Program-made: the position numbers and the translations under genes
Source of the DNA: Burhinus oedicnemus
Lineage: Eukaryota; Chordata; Aves; Charadriiformes; Burhinidae
Direction: 5' to 3'
DNA length: 64,000 nucleotides
NCBI GenBank assembly: GCA_008921705.1
Contig: VFFE01007018.1
Coordinates: forward strand, 379,985-443,984
Notes under the pieces: model-generated
The model's database searches: none
Told to the model about the DNA's origin: nothing
What the model saw: the letters and a program-made list of their open reading frames with translations, nothing else
Shown here: positions 1 through 11,000 of the stretch, piece after piece
Layout: the number at the start of each line of letters is the position of its first letter
How positions within the stretch are numbered: the stretch's first letter is position 1

Positions 1-2467
1 CTTGAGCCGTGGAAAGGCTCAGGGGGCTGAGCTTGCCCGGGCGACTGGAGCGCTGCGTGCCCCAGAGCTGGCCCCGGACCCTGCCCGGAGCTACGGCACG
101 TGGCAGCAGCCAGCGAGCAAAGGCAGCGAGGGCCAGGACCCGGTGAGGGTCACCAGTGGGGTCTTGCCCCTCACTGTGACTTCTGGCCTTCCATGTGGCC
201 ATGCCCAAGAGCGGTGGCGATGGCCGTGGCCGTGCAGGGACCCGCTGGCTCAGCGCCCTGGGCAGCCACCCCGCTCTGCTCCACGTGACGCACTGCCACA
301 CTCCCACCAGCCTTGGCAAGACGGACCGCAGACAGAAACCTGTCTGCTGGGTACCCTGGGCCCATCTGTTCGCCTAAAAAAAAAAAAAAAAAATTTAAAA
401 AAAACTTAAAAAAAAATTATACATTCTGGAAAGATCATCTGTATAACTACTTTCTCCTTAACAATCTGGGTTTTTGTGCATTTTTTTTTTTCCTCCTCTG
501 TGCCTTCAGCACTTCACACTGATCCAGTGCGCTCTCTCCCCTCCTCCTCCGGGAGGGATCAGTCAGTCTCGAGACTCAAAGCTCCGCAATTTAGCAAGAG
601 AAAAAGGACACAGAGGTCTTCTGCTGTTTATTCCACTATCGGCACCACGTATGAGCACTGTCACAGGTTTATCTAGTGCTGTTACTCCGCATTTTTTTTC
701 AGCCAGACGAGGTTTGTGCAAAGGTTTTATCTTCATTCACAGTTTCTAATAAGAACAGAGCTAAGATTTCTTCATTGCTTTGCTTTTTACTATGAGCTTT
801 CCAGTACTTAACAGATTTTCAGAGCTACGCAGCAACTGCCTTTATTCTTTTCACTTGCAGTTAGCTCTCTCATGTTTTCCCAGGATAAAGCTTATTAAAA
901 ATGCATAGAGAATAGAGGCTTCTGTAGAAAAAAAAACACCACTAAGAAAAAATTCTAGTTAATTGGAATTTGGAAACAGTTGTACTATCACAGGTTTAAA
1001 ATCCAAACCAGATTTCCAAACCCAAGCTGGTTAGATTTGCTTTGGCCCAAAACCTGTTTTTAAGAAAAGTGTTTAATGAAAGTGTTAAAGGAAACATCAA
1101 GTCTGAGTTTCTTAAAATTCTGCAGTAAAGATGTTCAAAATGAAAAAGCCATTTTGACTCAACACCTCTAACTTCCAGCCTAAATGAGCTCAGGATAAAT
1201 CTTTACTTTTTCATTTTCCATTTTCCGTACACGGGCAGGTTTGTCACTCCTCGTCCTGCGGCCGTGGGGACGGAGCACAAACCCCTTCCTGGCTCCCGTC
1301 AGAAACGTTTCTGCTTTGAGGAACTGCTTCTGTCCAGAAGAAACAGCCTGAGGAACGCTTTCTCCCCCCGTTTTTGGTAGCAGGCTGATGGTTTCCAGCC
1401 AGCCCTGGCGAGGGGTCAGTGCCCGCCCTGGGCTCACCCGCGGGCGCCCGTCGGCAGGAGCCTTCGCCGGCGTCAGGAGTGGGGTTTGCAGGGTGCCGGC
1501 CCCTACATCATCCGATTTCCTTCCCTTGAAAATGAGAATACCCAGATGACCATAACACCAAGCTTCGTCGCTACCTCCTTTTCTCAATAAACAGCCCATC
1601 GTTTGCCAGTAAGATTAAGTAAAAGCCAGCATTTTAATTGTACTGCAAGATCTTTCATAAGCAATCACAAGAATTCACAGACTTATTTCCTTTTAAAATG
1701 AGAACATTTATTCAAAGTAGATAAAAGCACCCTCTTTGCCTAGCATGATGCCAAGAATACTGCTTTTTTACTAGAATAACTCCTGCTATTTATGCAAACA
1801 TTGATGTATTACTGATACGCCGGGAATTTTCATTGTTTATGAACTTACAAGCCTAAGATCTTTCCCATTCAATCTAATAAGAAGTATTGCCATACGAGCG
1901 CCTACTGGATTCTTAACCAGTTAGTAAAACAACAGCTCAGAGAACTAATTAGAGCCTTCATTAGGCAGCAAACGTTACTGCATAGCTCAAACAGCAACGG
2001 GCTTCTGCCAAGACAGAGCCCAGCCTTGGGCGGCAGGGATGCGGACGCACCGTGCGCTCGGGATCCCACGACACCAACTTCACTTTGAAACGTCTAGCCG
2101 GAGCGAAGCAGTTTTGCAAGTGCGTACGCTTGAGAGACTTGAAAAGTACAGAAGAAAATATAAAATAGTCCATCAGCTTTAATTTTATTCTCTCTATAAA
2201 ATACCTCTAGCAAAGCTCTGCAAGTGAAAAAGAAAAAAAAAAAAAGATTTAATAGATGTGCTGTACTTGTTAACCCTTGCTTACATAAAGAACATAAAAT
2301 AATGCCTGGTACTTTCCAAATTTTCTCCTGAGCATCAAGAAGTCCTTTGTGCTGACACAGCATGTTACAGCCAGAGCTCCTTGGCCCAGCCCGAGCCCTG
2401 CCGCTGCCGGTACCTGCCGGGGCGGCTCACCCGTCCCTCGGCAGCGCAGTTTCCACAGGGACCCTCT
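1..2467. other. Upstream intergenic sequence
   Basis: The first 370 bases are GC-rich and end in the A-rich tract. The rest is AT-rich and largely unique. On the - strand a strong pyrimidine tract and CAG (2218-2246) precede a 39-codon open stretch ending near 2100 (contains SQAYALAKLLRSG). This could be a decayed exon related to the segment at 2468-2985, but it is not strong enough to call. A 139-codon - strand frame at 1180-1599 has no recognisable domain. No gene is called. Confidence 0.6.
376..416 (+). repeat. A-rich tract
   Basis: Eighteen consecutive A residues are followed by T3, A-runs and CTT interruptions. It could be the relic of a poly-A tail, but the sequence before it (1-375, GC-rich) does not resemble a known retroelement. 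Confidence 0.9.
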
Positions 2468-2985
2468 TTACTTCTGTTTCAAATGTAGCTCATTTTCCTC
2501 ATCTTCTGCATCAGAGTTGCAGGCGCAGCTAAGTGCTCCCTCTAATTTGTCCCATTTATGCACAGTAATCCCTATCCCCACTGCACTTAGCAATACCCTT
2601 AGAGAATTAGGAAGCACAAACCGTAGTACACTTGCCATACTAAGTTTCTGTACAGGAATATTTGGGTCTGCTTTTAATCTTCTGAAGTCCCAGCCTAAAT
2701 GTGCCAACGCAGCAAATCCTAAGCGTTGCTTATAAAAGTCATAAATGCGGCGTTGATGCAAGGAATACTGTTTTTAGCTAAATTGCTCTGTTCCTCCAGC
2801 TTCTTCTGGAAACCCAAACCCAAGTTATAAAGCGATGGTTCTAGCAGCTTGTAGCACTGCACAAAAGAAAGCAGGAGGGCTTTTCTAGGCAGCATGGCAG
2901 CCAGGAAACAATGGCATCCAGGGGAACAAACCCCAAATCCTTCTTTACAGCCTCTAATGCAATTGCCTGAAGGGTCCTACGCAGT
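2468..2985 (-). pseudogene. Protein-like, frameshifted segment of unknown origin
   Basis: On the - strand three adjacent frames look like real protein but sit in different phases. About 2887-2985 reads QAIALEAVKKDLGFVPLDAI. About 2719-2895 contains FVQCYKLLEPSLYNLGLGF and KKLEEQSN. About 2468-2761 contains YDFYKQRLGFAALAHLGWDF, a hydrophobic VLRFVLPNSLRVLLSAVGIG stretch, and an acidic tail (SDAEDEENE) before a stop. The composition is unlike the Pro/Arg/Ser-rich noise frames elsewhere in the window. Two frame changes, and a stop just upstream, suggest a decayed processed copy or a transposon-derived fragment. Real exons joined by unrecognised splicing are less likely. I do not recognise the family. 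There is no obvious poly-A tail directly after the stop. Confidence 0.4.
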
Positions 2986-3224
2986 CAATGAAGTATCAGT
3001 ACAGACGTATCTAAGCTGGAGCCGTCTCTGCCCTCGCTTTGCATTTCAGGTGCTATTTCCTGGGGAGGGCTCTAGCCGGTGCACCAGCGCTCAGCATCAC
3101 GCCGCTCCGAGCCTCCCCGTGCTTCCTCCGCCTTGGCGGTTGGTTTTTTCCCCCCCTCAGCCTACACAGGCTCTTTTAAGTGTCCCTTAAAAATAAAACG
3201 CTACTAGAGCGGTGACGCTGGAGA

Positions 3225-3415
3225 TACAGCTATATTTGCGACGGATCCAGGCTGCATCCCCAGGGGGTCAGAGATGACTGCGCAAATTTGGCGACGCGCG
3301 TCGCTCCGCGTTACGCTGCCTGGCCCGGCACCAGGCACCTGAAGCCCGGCGAGCATCCCTCCGCTCGCTGCAGGTGCGATGCCGGCTGCGCGAGGCGCTG
3401 ACAAGCCCCAACGAG
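3225..3415. promoter_or_regulatory. Short CpG-rich patch
   Basis: CpG dinucleotides cluster here (for example GCGACGCGCGTCGCTCCGCG near 3290-3310) within otherwise ordinary sequence. The patch lies on the 5' side of the - strand protein-like segment at 2468-2985. It could mark an old promoter of that segment or be a chance GC-rich island. Confidence 0.3.
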
Positions 3416-5514
3416 CACAAACAATCACTGCACACGCGAAAACACACCAGACGCCAAGACTGAATTAACAACGAGGGAGCCCTTTTATCCTGATTACTTT
3501 CTTCCAGTCAAATCATAAACACAAGGCTCTCCGGCCCTTGGTCCTGTTTGCACTTCCGAAGCCTGGGAGCATCACTTCTGCCTTGGACCCGCAGGTCCGA
3601 GCTGCACCCGGGGGTCTCCACCAACACACCAGCGCGGGGCCGTGGAGGTTGGCCGTGCGGTGCCTCCGCTCTTCCAAATCGATCCCGATCTGCTCCTCTG
3701 CTGTGTTGCCACTGGCTCCTCTTCCTGGCAAAATCCTCCCCGTGCTCCCCGGCCGAGGAGCCGTTACCAGCCATCGCGCCCTTTTGTAAGGCTGGCAACA
3801 GCCGAGTCCCTAATCGCCCTCTCCGCTGCTTTTCCTGGTGTTAATTGAGAGAAAAATAAAATGCGTAAGCGTGCATTTGTTCTAAAAGCGAGAGGGAGAG
3901 CAGTGCCCAGGGCAATGGTGACGGCACCTACCGCCGGCTGCTGTGGGCACGTCCCCCTGCCAGGGGCTGGAGCAGCACCAGGCTTTGGTGGCCGTCCCGC
4001 TGCCCCGGCTGCAGCCCAGGGGGGGCACCGAGCCTGCCCTCAGGTGGGACACGGGAGCAGCTCCCATGGACACGAAGATGCTGTGATGGCAGGGCAGGAG
4101 GTCTCCGGTGCGGAGACACCCTGCGTTACCCCAGGGGGGGAAACCCGACAGTCGGGCGCCCTGCCTGGGAGGCAGCGATGCTCTCGCCCCCGGGTGCCCC
4201 TCTGCCGATGCCCCTGGCTGCCCTCAAACGGGAATGTTTATTATCCAGGGAACCTCCCCCGCCAGGTGTCCTGTCTCCAGAGAGGGAGTAATTACTTCTC
4301 CCATCGAACGTGGATTTTATCTCCATCACCCTTGCCACGTAGAGGGGTCGGAGGAGCCAGGCACAAGCACCTTCAAACCCAAAGAGTTTTTGCTTCAGCT
4401 CTCCCACCAGCAGCTGGATGTGGACAAACCCCCGGATGCGAGTTCCCACGCTTCCCTCCCAGCCCGCTGCTGGCAGGGATACAGGGCACCGCGCTGGAGA
4501 GAGCAAAAGCACAGGTGGGAAGGAGCTGTTGGTCCACGGTTCTGTTCGACCTCGTGTGGAACGAGCAAACTCCAGTGCAACCACAGCACGGAGACAGCGC
4601 CGGCTGTCCTGAGCCGGGTCGCTGGAGAGAAGTCCTGCAAGCTGTCACGGAAGAGGCTCAATTGTTATATTTGACGTGGGCAAGTGCCACGTCACACACC
4701 GCCGGCACAGGCTGCTCCTGCCCGCGCCCTGCCAGCGCTGCCACTGCCGGGGGACAAAGGGACCCGCAGCCAGAGCCGAGCCCTCCCCTCTGCTCCTGGT
4801 ACAATAAAAAGGCAATTTTGGGTTCAAACAGCTCTGCCTTTGAACGAAACCCACGGCTCCAGCCCAACTGCCAAATCCCAGTCTTTCACCGAGGAAAAAA
4901 ACCACAAACTGATTCTCTGCTTTTACAAAATTCTCCCTTCCTAACGTGTTTATATTAACTACAAATTGGCTGATTTCCTGTAATATGACAGCAGTCACAT
5001 TAATGTGGCACATTTGGCTGAGACTTTATGCTTTTAAAATCTGGAACTGAAAAGTTCTGGTTCCCACAGCAACCACAGGTAGCAATTATCCTGGTTCTGC
5101 AAATTTCTAGAACAGAAGGAATATTTGCTTTCTGCAGCCCTCTTCTAAGGATACGTCTCTCTGCACCAAAATGAATTTATTTTTCTTTTTCTTTATTTGT
5201 AGCTCTGTTTGCATCTTAGAAATCTTTTCTATATCAACATTTTTGGACAGTTTTTTGTACCTGCTACAGAACACAGAACCTCCTAAAACACATCACGCTT
5301 AATTTATTTCCACTTAGCTCTAGTCTTTGCAACAAATACAATTCATTGCACTTGCCGCATCACGTTTTCTCTCTGTATATCACATATAATGAATATCACT
5401 ACAATAAAATTCATAGTTTGTGACACCCCTTATTAACAGCAGCTTCTCACGGAAAAGAAAGATTACTGCAGCCATTATGAATTTATACAGATCTTGCTTT
5501 TCCTATTAGCAGAC

Positions 5515-5650
5515 GTACAGCGGTGCGCGCTGCCTTCGACAAAGGAAGAACCCTTTCGTGCCTGCCGATGGAGCGAGCGCCGAGGAGACACCCACGAGCG
5601 CAGACCCACGTACGCGCTTCCCGCGCGGCGGAACGAGCGACCATCCGTGT
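5515..5650. promoter_or_regulatory. Short CpG-rich patch
   Basis: About 135 bases have many CpG sites (GGTGCGCGC, GTACGCGCTTCCCGCGCGGCGG), set inside AT-rich DNA. It is too short for a standard CpG-island call, and no gene is visible next to it. Confidence 0.3.
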
Positions 5651-7966
5651 TTTCAGCAGATTAACGCACTCTAAAGGCCACGCTCTCAATACGGCAAGAG
5701 AGGAGAAATGTAATGCTTCCATTAGGATTTTTAAGAACTTGCATGGCTCCCTGAACTCCCCCCAGTACGTTACTGCGATCAACAGACCGGTGGCTTGCTA
5801 GGGGTCTGGTGTTTTATTTTTTTCTTTAATTAGCCAAGCTCTCCAATAAGGAGTTCTTTATCTCCAGGACCCGATCTCCTGAATGCAGATCAGTGCTAGG
5901 AAACGCTGAATAGGAACCATGCTGCTACCTGGCCTAGTTTGGAAGATGCTCTTTCATTTGGTGAAGTTCAGTAACGCTGCGATCGCCTGGAAAACACTCT
6001 TTCTGTCGCCTCCACCTCCAGACGCAGTTAATGCTCGCTCTGCCGCTGCCAATCGCTTTGGTTCCCTCCCTACCCTTCCTGCGTTACTGTCTGAATTACA
6101 GGGACTGAAGCCTGCTTTCCAATCTCCTTTAGCTTTATGTTTGCTACTGGCAGCGTGAGTTTGCCGGGGCTTCGTTACCAGCCCCCTGCTCAACCTGCTT
6201 GTGTCCGTCGGGGTCTGGCTGACGGCACGTCAGCGTCCGACAGTCCCCATCCTGCCCACGGACCCTGGCCCCCGAGCGCGGCTCAGCTCTTCCTCCGTGA
6301 AGTTCAGCTTGGTGGGAGAGGAGGAATAATTACTGTCTCCAGCTCAGCAGCCTGCCTACGCTGAACGGGTATTAGTGTTGCAAACTGTCCCGATCGCTTT
6401 AGTACATTCATTATGTACTCGGTCCCCTCAGCGCCAAGATGCAGCACTTGATTTCAATTTTTGCTGTCAGATCTGATTAAAAATCAAGTTGAACACAGTT
6501 GTAGGAAAACTAAATTAACATTCTTTTTGAGTAATACCATATAATTTAATGCAACAATTAATACAATTGAGTCATGCAACTACTAATATATCTCTAGTGG
6601 AGCCTAGGGTTGGAAGCAGGCAGGGACACGTTGCTGATTTTGCGCTCTAAAGGAGCTCCGGCAAAGGTACAGGCACAAACAAGGGAGCCCAATGGCACTT
6701 CAGCACCCTAAATTGGAGGAAAATAAATAGGATATTGGAGTTCCACTGAGCTGCGTTTCAAGGAGCCAGTTCTCTTTGGGCACTTCCTCCTTGCGAGGTG
6801 GGTGGCAATTCCCAGCCTTACTTTTATTTTAGGATTTTTGGCGAACATTCCCAGAGTCAGCCGAACACCAGATGTGCCCAGGCGTTCCATATGGCCCAGC
6901 GCCCACTGGTACAACCTTGCCTGTCCTTCTCCTCGTGCTGCACACGCTGCCTCCGACAGAGCACGCGTCCCCTTGCAGGGGGACTCATGTCACCCCGAGG
7001 GGATGAGAGTGAAGTAATTTGTCCCCGCTCATCCCGAGCGCCCAGGCAGCGGCAGAGCCCGCACCTCCAGAAACCGCAGACAATGGAAATTCAACACAGA
7101 ACTGCAGCAAAGCACATCTCGCCCAAGTCCCAGCGCCTGCTCGTTCTGCTCAAGCGCCACACGAGTGATTTCCAGCTCGGAGCACATCAGGATTCTCAAA
7201 ACCCATCACCAGTCTGTGCACCAGCACACGCAATTCGGGTACCTCCGTCTGCGGGGTGACTGGAGCCAGCACATGAACTGGGTGCTTTGCAAGGGAGCGT
7301 CGGACCTCGCCGTTCATTTTTAACAGAGCTGCCTGTAACAGAGCATCTGCCACAAAAAACAGTGTCTGGGAAAATCAAACCCTCCGTGGAAGGAAGCGGG
7401 AGCCTTGCCCCGGTCCGGAATCAGAGCTGGGCTGCCCGGCCACCCCGACAGCTTCTCGTTAACAGAATCGACAGCACGGGCAAACCAGCCTGGCAGAGGG
7501 ACGATGCAGTACGTGCCCAGAGCTGTTCTGCACGTTGGCCGCACCAAGTACTGATAAATATTCTTGCTGGCTAATCCCAAGCAACTGTCAGCTACTGAAT
7601 AATAGACAGCGTGGCACACAGCTCCCTGCAGCCTCCCGTTGCCTGCAGACCTCTCCAACAGCCCCGGGAAGGACGACTAGAGCACCTAAACTCGCAATAA
7701 GGGCTTGCTTTACTCACGTTGCTCTGACAATTTCAATAACGTGGTTTATTTGTAACAGGTAAGGGCCTCAGGATATGGGATTCACAGAAACATTTGCCAT
7801 TTACTGTTAGCAAAAACAGCTTGAGGCAAACCCTGTACAAGACACCTGCAAGCCTCCGCCGTTCCCAGCCCAGCCTGCCAGGGCTCCCAGTGCCGGCAAT
7901 GGGGCTAACGGGAGTAGCAAGTGGCAAACTGCCCACATGCAGGGCTCGACCTGGTGGCAGCATTGT

Positions 7967-8057
7967 GGTTTTTTATTTTATTTTTTTTAATTTATTTTTT
8001 GTGGTTTTTTGGTTTTGTTTTGTTTTGGTTTTTTTAATTTATTATTATTATTTTTTA
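7967..8057 (+). repeat. T-rich low-complexity tract
   Basis: This interval is almost entirely T with scattered A and G (GGTTTT and TTTATT blocks), ending in a short (ATT)n run. On the - strand it is an A-rich tract, possibly an old poly-A tail. Confidence 0.9.
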
Positions 8058-11000
8058 AAGAAACAAATTATTCAAACAGAAGGGGCAAGACCTCAGGTGT
8101 GATGAGAACCCTCCCAGTTCCCAAGCGGCAGCACCGCACCGTGCCTCACCCCTCCTCCAGCGCACTCTTTCACGTACCGAGGCCTCTCACCGCAGCACGG
8201 CAGCATTCAGCCCAGGGTACGGCTCGGAGAGCAGCGGGCCGTCTCCGTGGGGTTTTGATCCTGCCCTTCACCACCAGCGTACCAACTGCGCCCGTCCTCA
8301 GCTCGGCCCCGCGGCAGCACCTGCCACATCTCCAACCCTGCGATCCTTCCCCCCGCGGTGGCCGCCAGAATAAGGAGAACGCGCTACGCGCACGCCTCCA
8401 GACAGCAGTAATTTAACAACTCGTTTCCTCAGTGGTGCTTGAACCTGCTCAGGCTCCCGTATCTAAGAAATGGCCATGAGGATCTGCGATCCAACGGGAA
8501 GAGAGGGGAGGAACAAGCCATTTTCCGCCTAAGGCTGTCCGGCGGCGCTTTACCCACCCATGGACAGAGCCAGGCTCTGCAGGTCCCCCCAGCCCCGCGC
8601 ACGCCCGGCAGCACCCAGGACCCCGCCACCGCGCAGACCCCGATCCCGCAGGTTTTACAGGCTGGGGTCCGACACAGCACAGCAAGACAAACGGCCCAGG
8701 GGCACACAGGGTCTGCGGTTGAGCCAGCCAAGAAGCAAAACACCCTTAGTTCCAAATCTCCTAACCACAAAATCATCACAGCTTTGCAGCGAGATGTAGC
8801 TAAAAACATCCATAGAGAAAAACGTCCCCTCTCCCAGAGGCTGAGCAATTCTGGACAGTTTCTATTTCTTCACAGTTTTCACACTGAATAGAGAGAGCTC
8901 ATACACCGGGCTTTCAATACAAGGGCCATTTAGGATTGAAAAATAGAGATAGGTTTATATACAAAACGGGAGCATTTCACAAAAACTGTCTCTTGCTCTC
9001 TCTCCAAGAATTATCGTCTCTTATTATACTGCAACAATGGGAGGATTCGCTTCCTCGCCAAGGTGAGCGCGATCAGTTCTCCTGTCATTTTGCAAAATGG
9101 AAGAGGAAAATAACGTTGACCTGAAATCTGAGCTGCGAGGCCGAGGATGCCGTGAAATGCTGGAACCCTTTTGTCTGCTGACGCCCATCCCTCCTCGGGC
9201 AGAAAAGCACCGGGGAGAGAGTGGCAAACGCAGAGCGCGACGGAGGGGCCACCATTAGCTGAACTCGGGGTGCAAGTCTCCGTGCCGGCAGGACGGGGCG
9301 ATTCGTCCTGTGACAGGGACTCCGTTAAACACGGCAGCAATTTTTTTGCCATTAGCGGCATTCTGCAAGTGTCATTCAAACTGCCCATCATTTCTGTAGG
9401 TATTTTTGGCTCTTGCGAGCGCTGAGGTTCGTTGTGTAACCCGCTCGTCGCCTCGACTCTCTGCACCTATTTATATCCACCTCCAGGCTGGCAGAGGAAG
9501 GTCTGGTTCTGCAGAAAGCCAAGAACTAAGAAGTTGCTGGTCAGCGAGCTGCCCGTTGCTGCCTTCTACTCATTTTCACAGACTTGCTATAAAGCAGCTT
9601 AATATGAGAAATCCAGAGACGTGGTCTGGGCTCAGCACCCTTGCTTTGATCCAGCTGGATAAGACAGAGATGCAGAGGCGGATGTGGGAGCGCTTGATCT
9701 TGCTCTCCCCTTGCCCTCCTGCCGTGCAGCTCCAAGGGCAGCCAGGCAGGAGCTGTTGGTCCCGCCAGCCCATCTCCTCCCTCCTACCGGCGGGAGAAGG
9801 GAAGGAAGGGCTTCCCAAGGGTGGGAGGTGCTGGGGAACTTTGGGTCATGCCCTGCTGCCCCATCCATGTCTGCCAGCCCCTGGAGGGAGCTGGTTCCCA
9901 GCCCCAGCAGCAGATGCGGCCACGCTGGGCTGCGTTAGTGGGTCAGAATCGCACTCCTGGGTGCTGAGGCACATGAGCCGAGACCGACGTGAGAATTACA
10001 CCCGACACAGCTGGAGACTTCTGCTACAAGTACTGGTGTGTGCGTCACAACGAGGGCTGCTCCGATGGGACCGACAGCTTTGCACAGCACTTCTCGCTCC
10101 CCGTGCTTCCCAGCGCAGCAGCAGCAGAGACCTCCGGAGAGACAACCACTGTAGGCAGTGGCTGGGAGCAGCTGTGCCCATCTCACCCATGAGTGAACGC
10201 AGTTACTGTACAGGTAACTGACTGCGGGTGCCAGCAGCGTCTTCCTTCCTCTGCCGAAGGGCACTGAGAGATCCTACGGCACTAACACACCAGAGACGAA
10301 GCAGCAAGGAGCCACATTTGAAATCGTGACCCAAAGCCTTGGCACGGCTTTCAGCAGCATGGCAGGATCGTTCCACAGGAGAACGCGCACAGAGAGGTGG
10401 CAGAAACTGCAAATGTCTTTCCATACGGCAGCCGTACCAGGCCTTTTAGATCTATTTTATGTGTAACTGGAGGCATCTGTATTAACAAACATACCTGGAA
10501 CTTGCTAGCAAACCGCTGCTGCGGCCGTCCTCCGCAGCACGCCTGCTCACAGCGCAGTTCCAGGGGTGCCGTCGCAGGGGGGAACAGCTCAGACCCCCGG
10601 CGCTGCGCCCTGGCTGCTGGGAGCCGCAGTCCTTCAGGAAGCGGAGACTGGATACGCTGCTGCGCTACCCACAGGGCATGCAGCCAGCCAGCAAAGCTGC
10701 ATGACTTTCTAAGTGCCTTATTAGATTTTATTAACTCTTTTCTAGAAAAAAGTGCCGCCAAAATAAGCGTTGGGTAATTATCTGCAGACATGGCTGCCAC
10801 CAGGAATAAACATCTGCAGAGACCTATCGAAAGAGCCCTCCTCCCTTTGAAAACGTTCAGTCACAAGAACTTAGAGCAAACGACAGGAGCGCAGCAAGGG
10901 GACAGACCCAGGGCTCTGCACCCAGAGCACACTGGCGTTATTTGGGTAGGGGAGGGGGTTCGGTGACGCCCCCTCCATCAACAGACCCCCATCTCCAGCG

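Larger units (their letters stand above)
2986..7966. other. Upstream intergenic sequence
   Basis: Mixed GC-rich (3500-4900, 6150-6350, 6900-7660) and AT-rich (4950-5480, 6380-6600) unique DNA. The longest open frame, 365 codons at 3861-4958, has Gly/Pro/Ala/Arg-rich noise composition, overlaps several equally open frames on both strands and has no domain, so it is rejected. Two short CpG patches are listed separately. Nothing else is supported. Confidence 0.6.

Noticed and set aside
3861..4958. 365-codon + strand open frame
   Set aside because: Composition is Gly/Pro/Ala/Arg/Ser-rich noise, equally long overlaps exist in other frames, and no domain or splice structure is visible.
9406..10221. 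271-codon + strand open frame
   Set aside because: No recognisable domain, heavy overlap with other open frames, and GC-rich noise composition.
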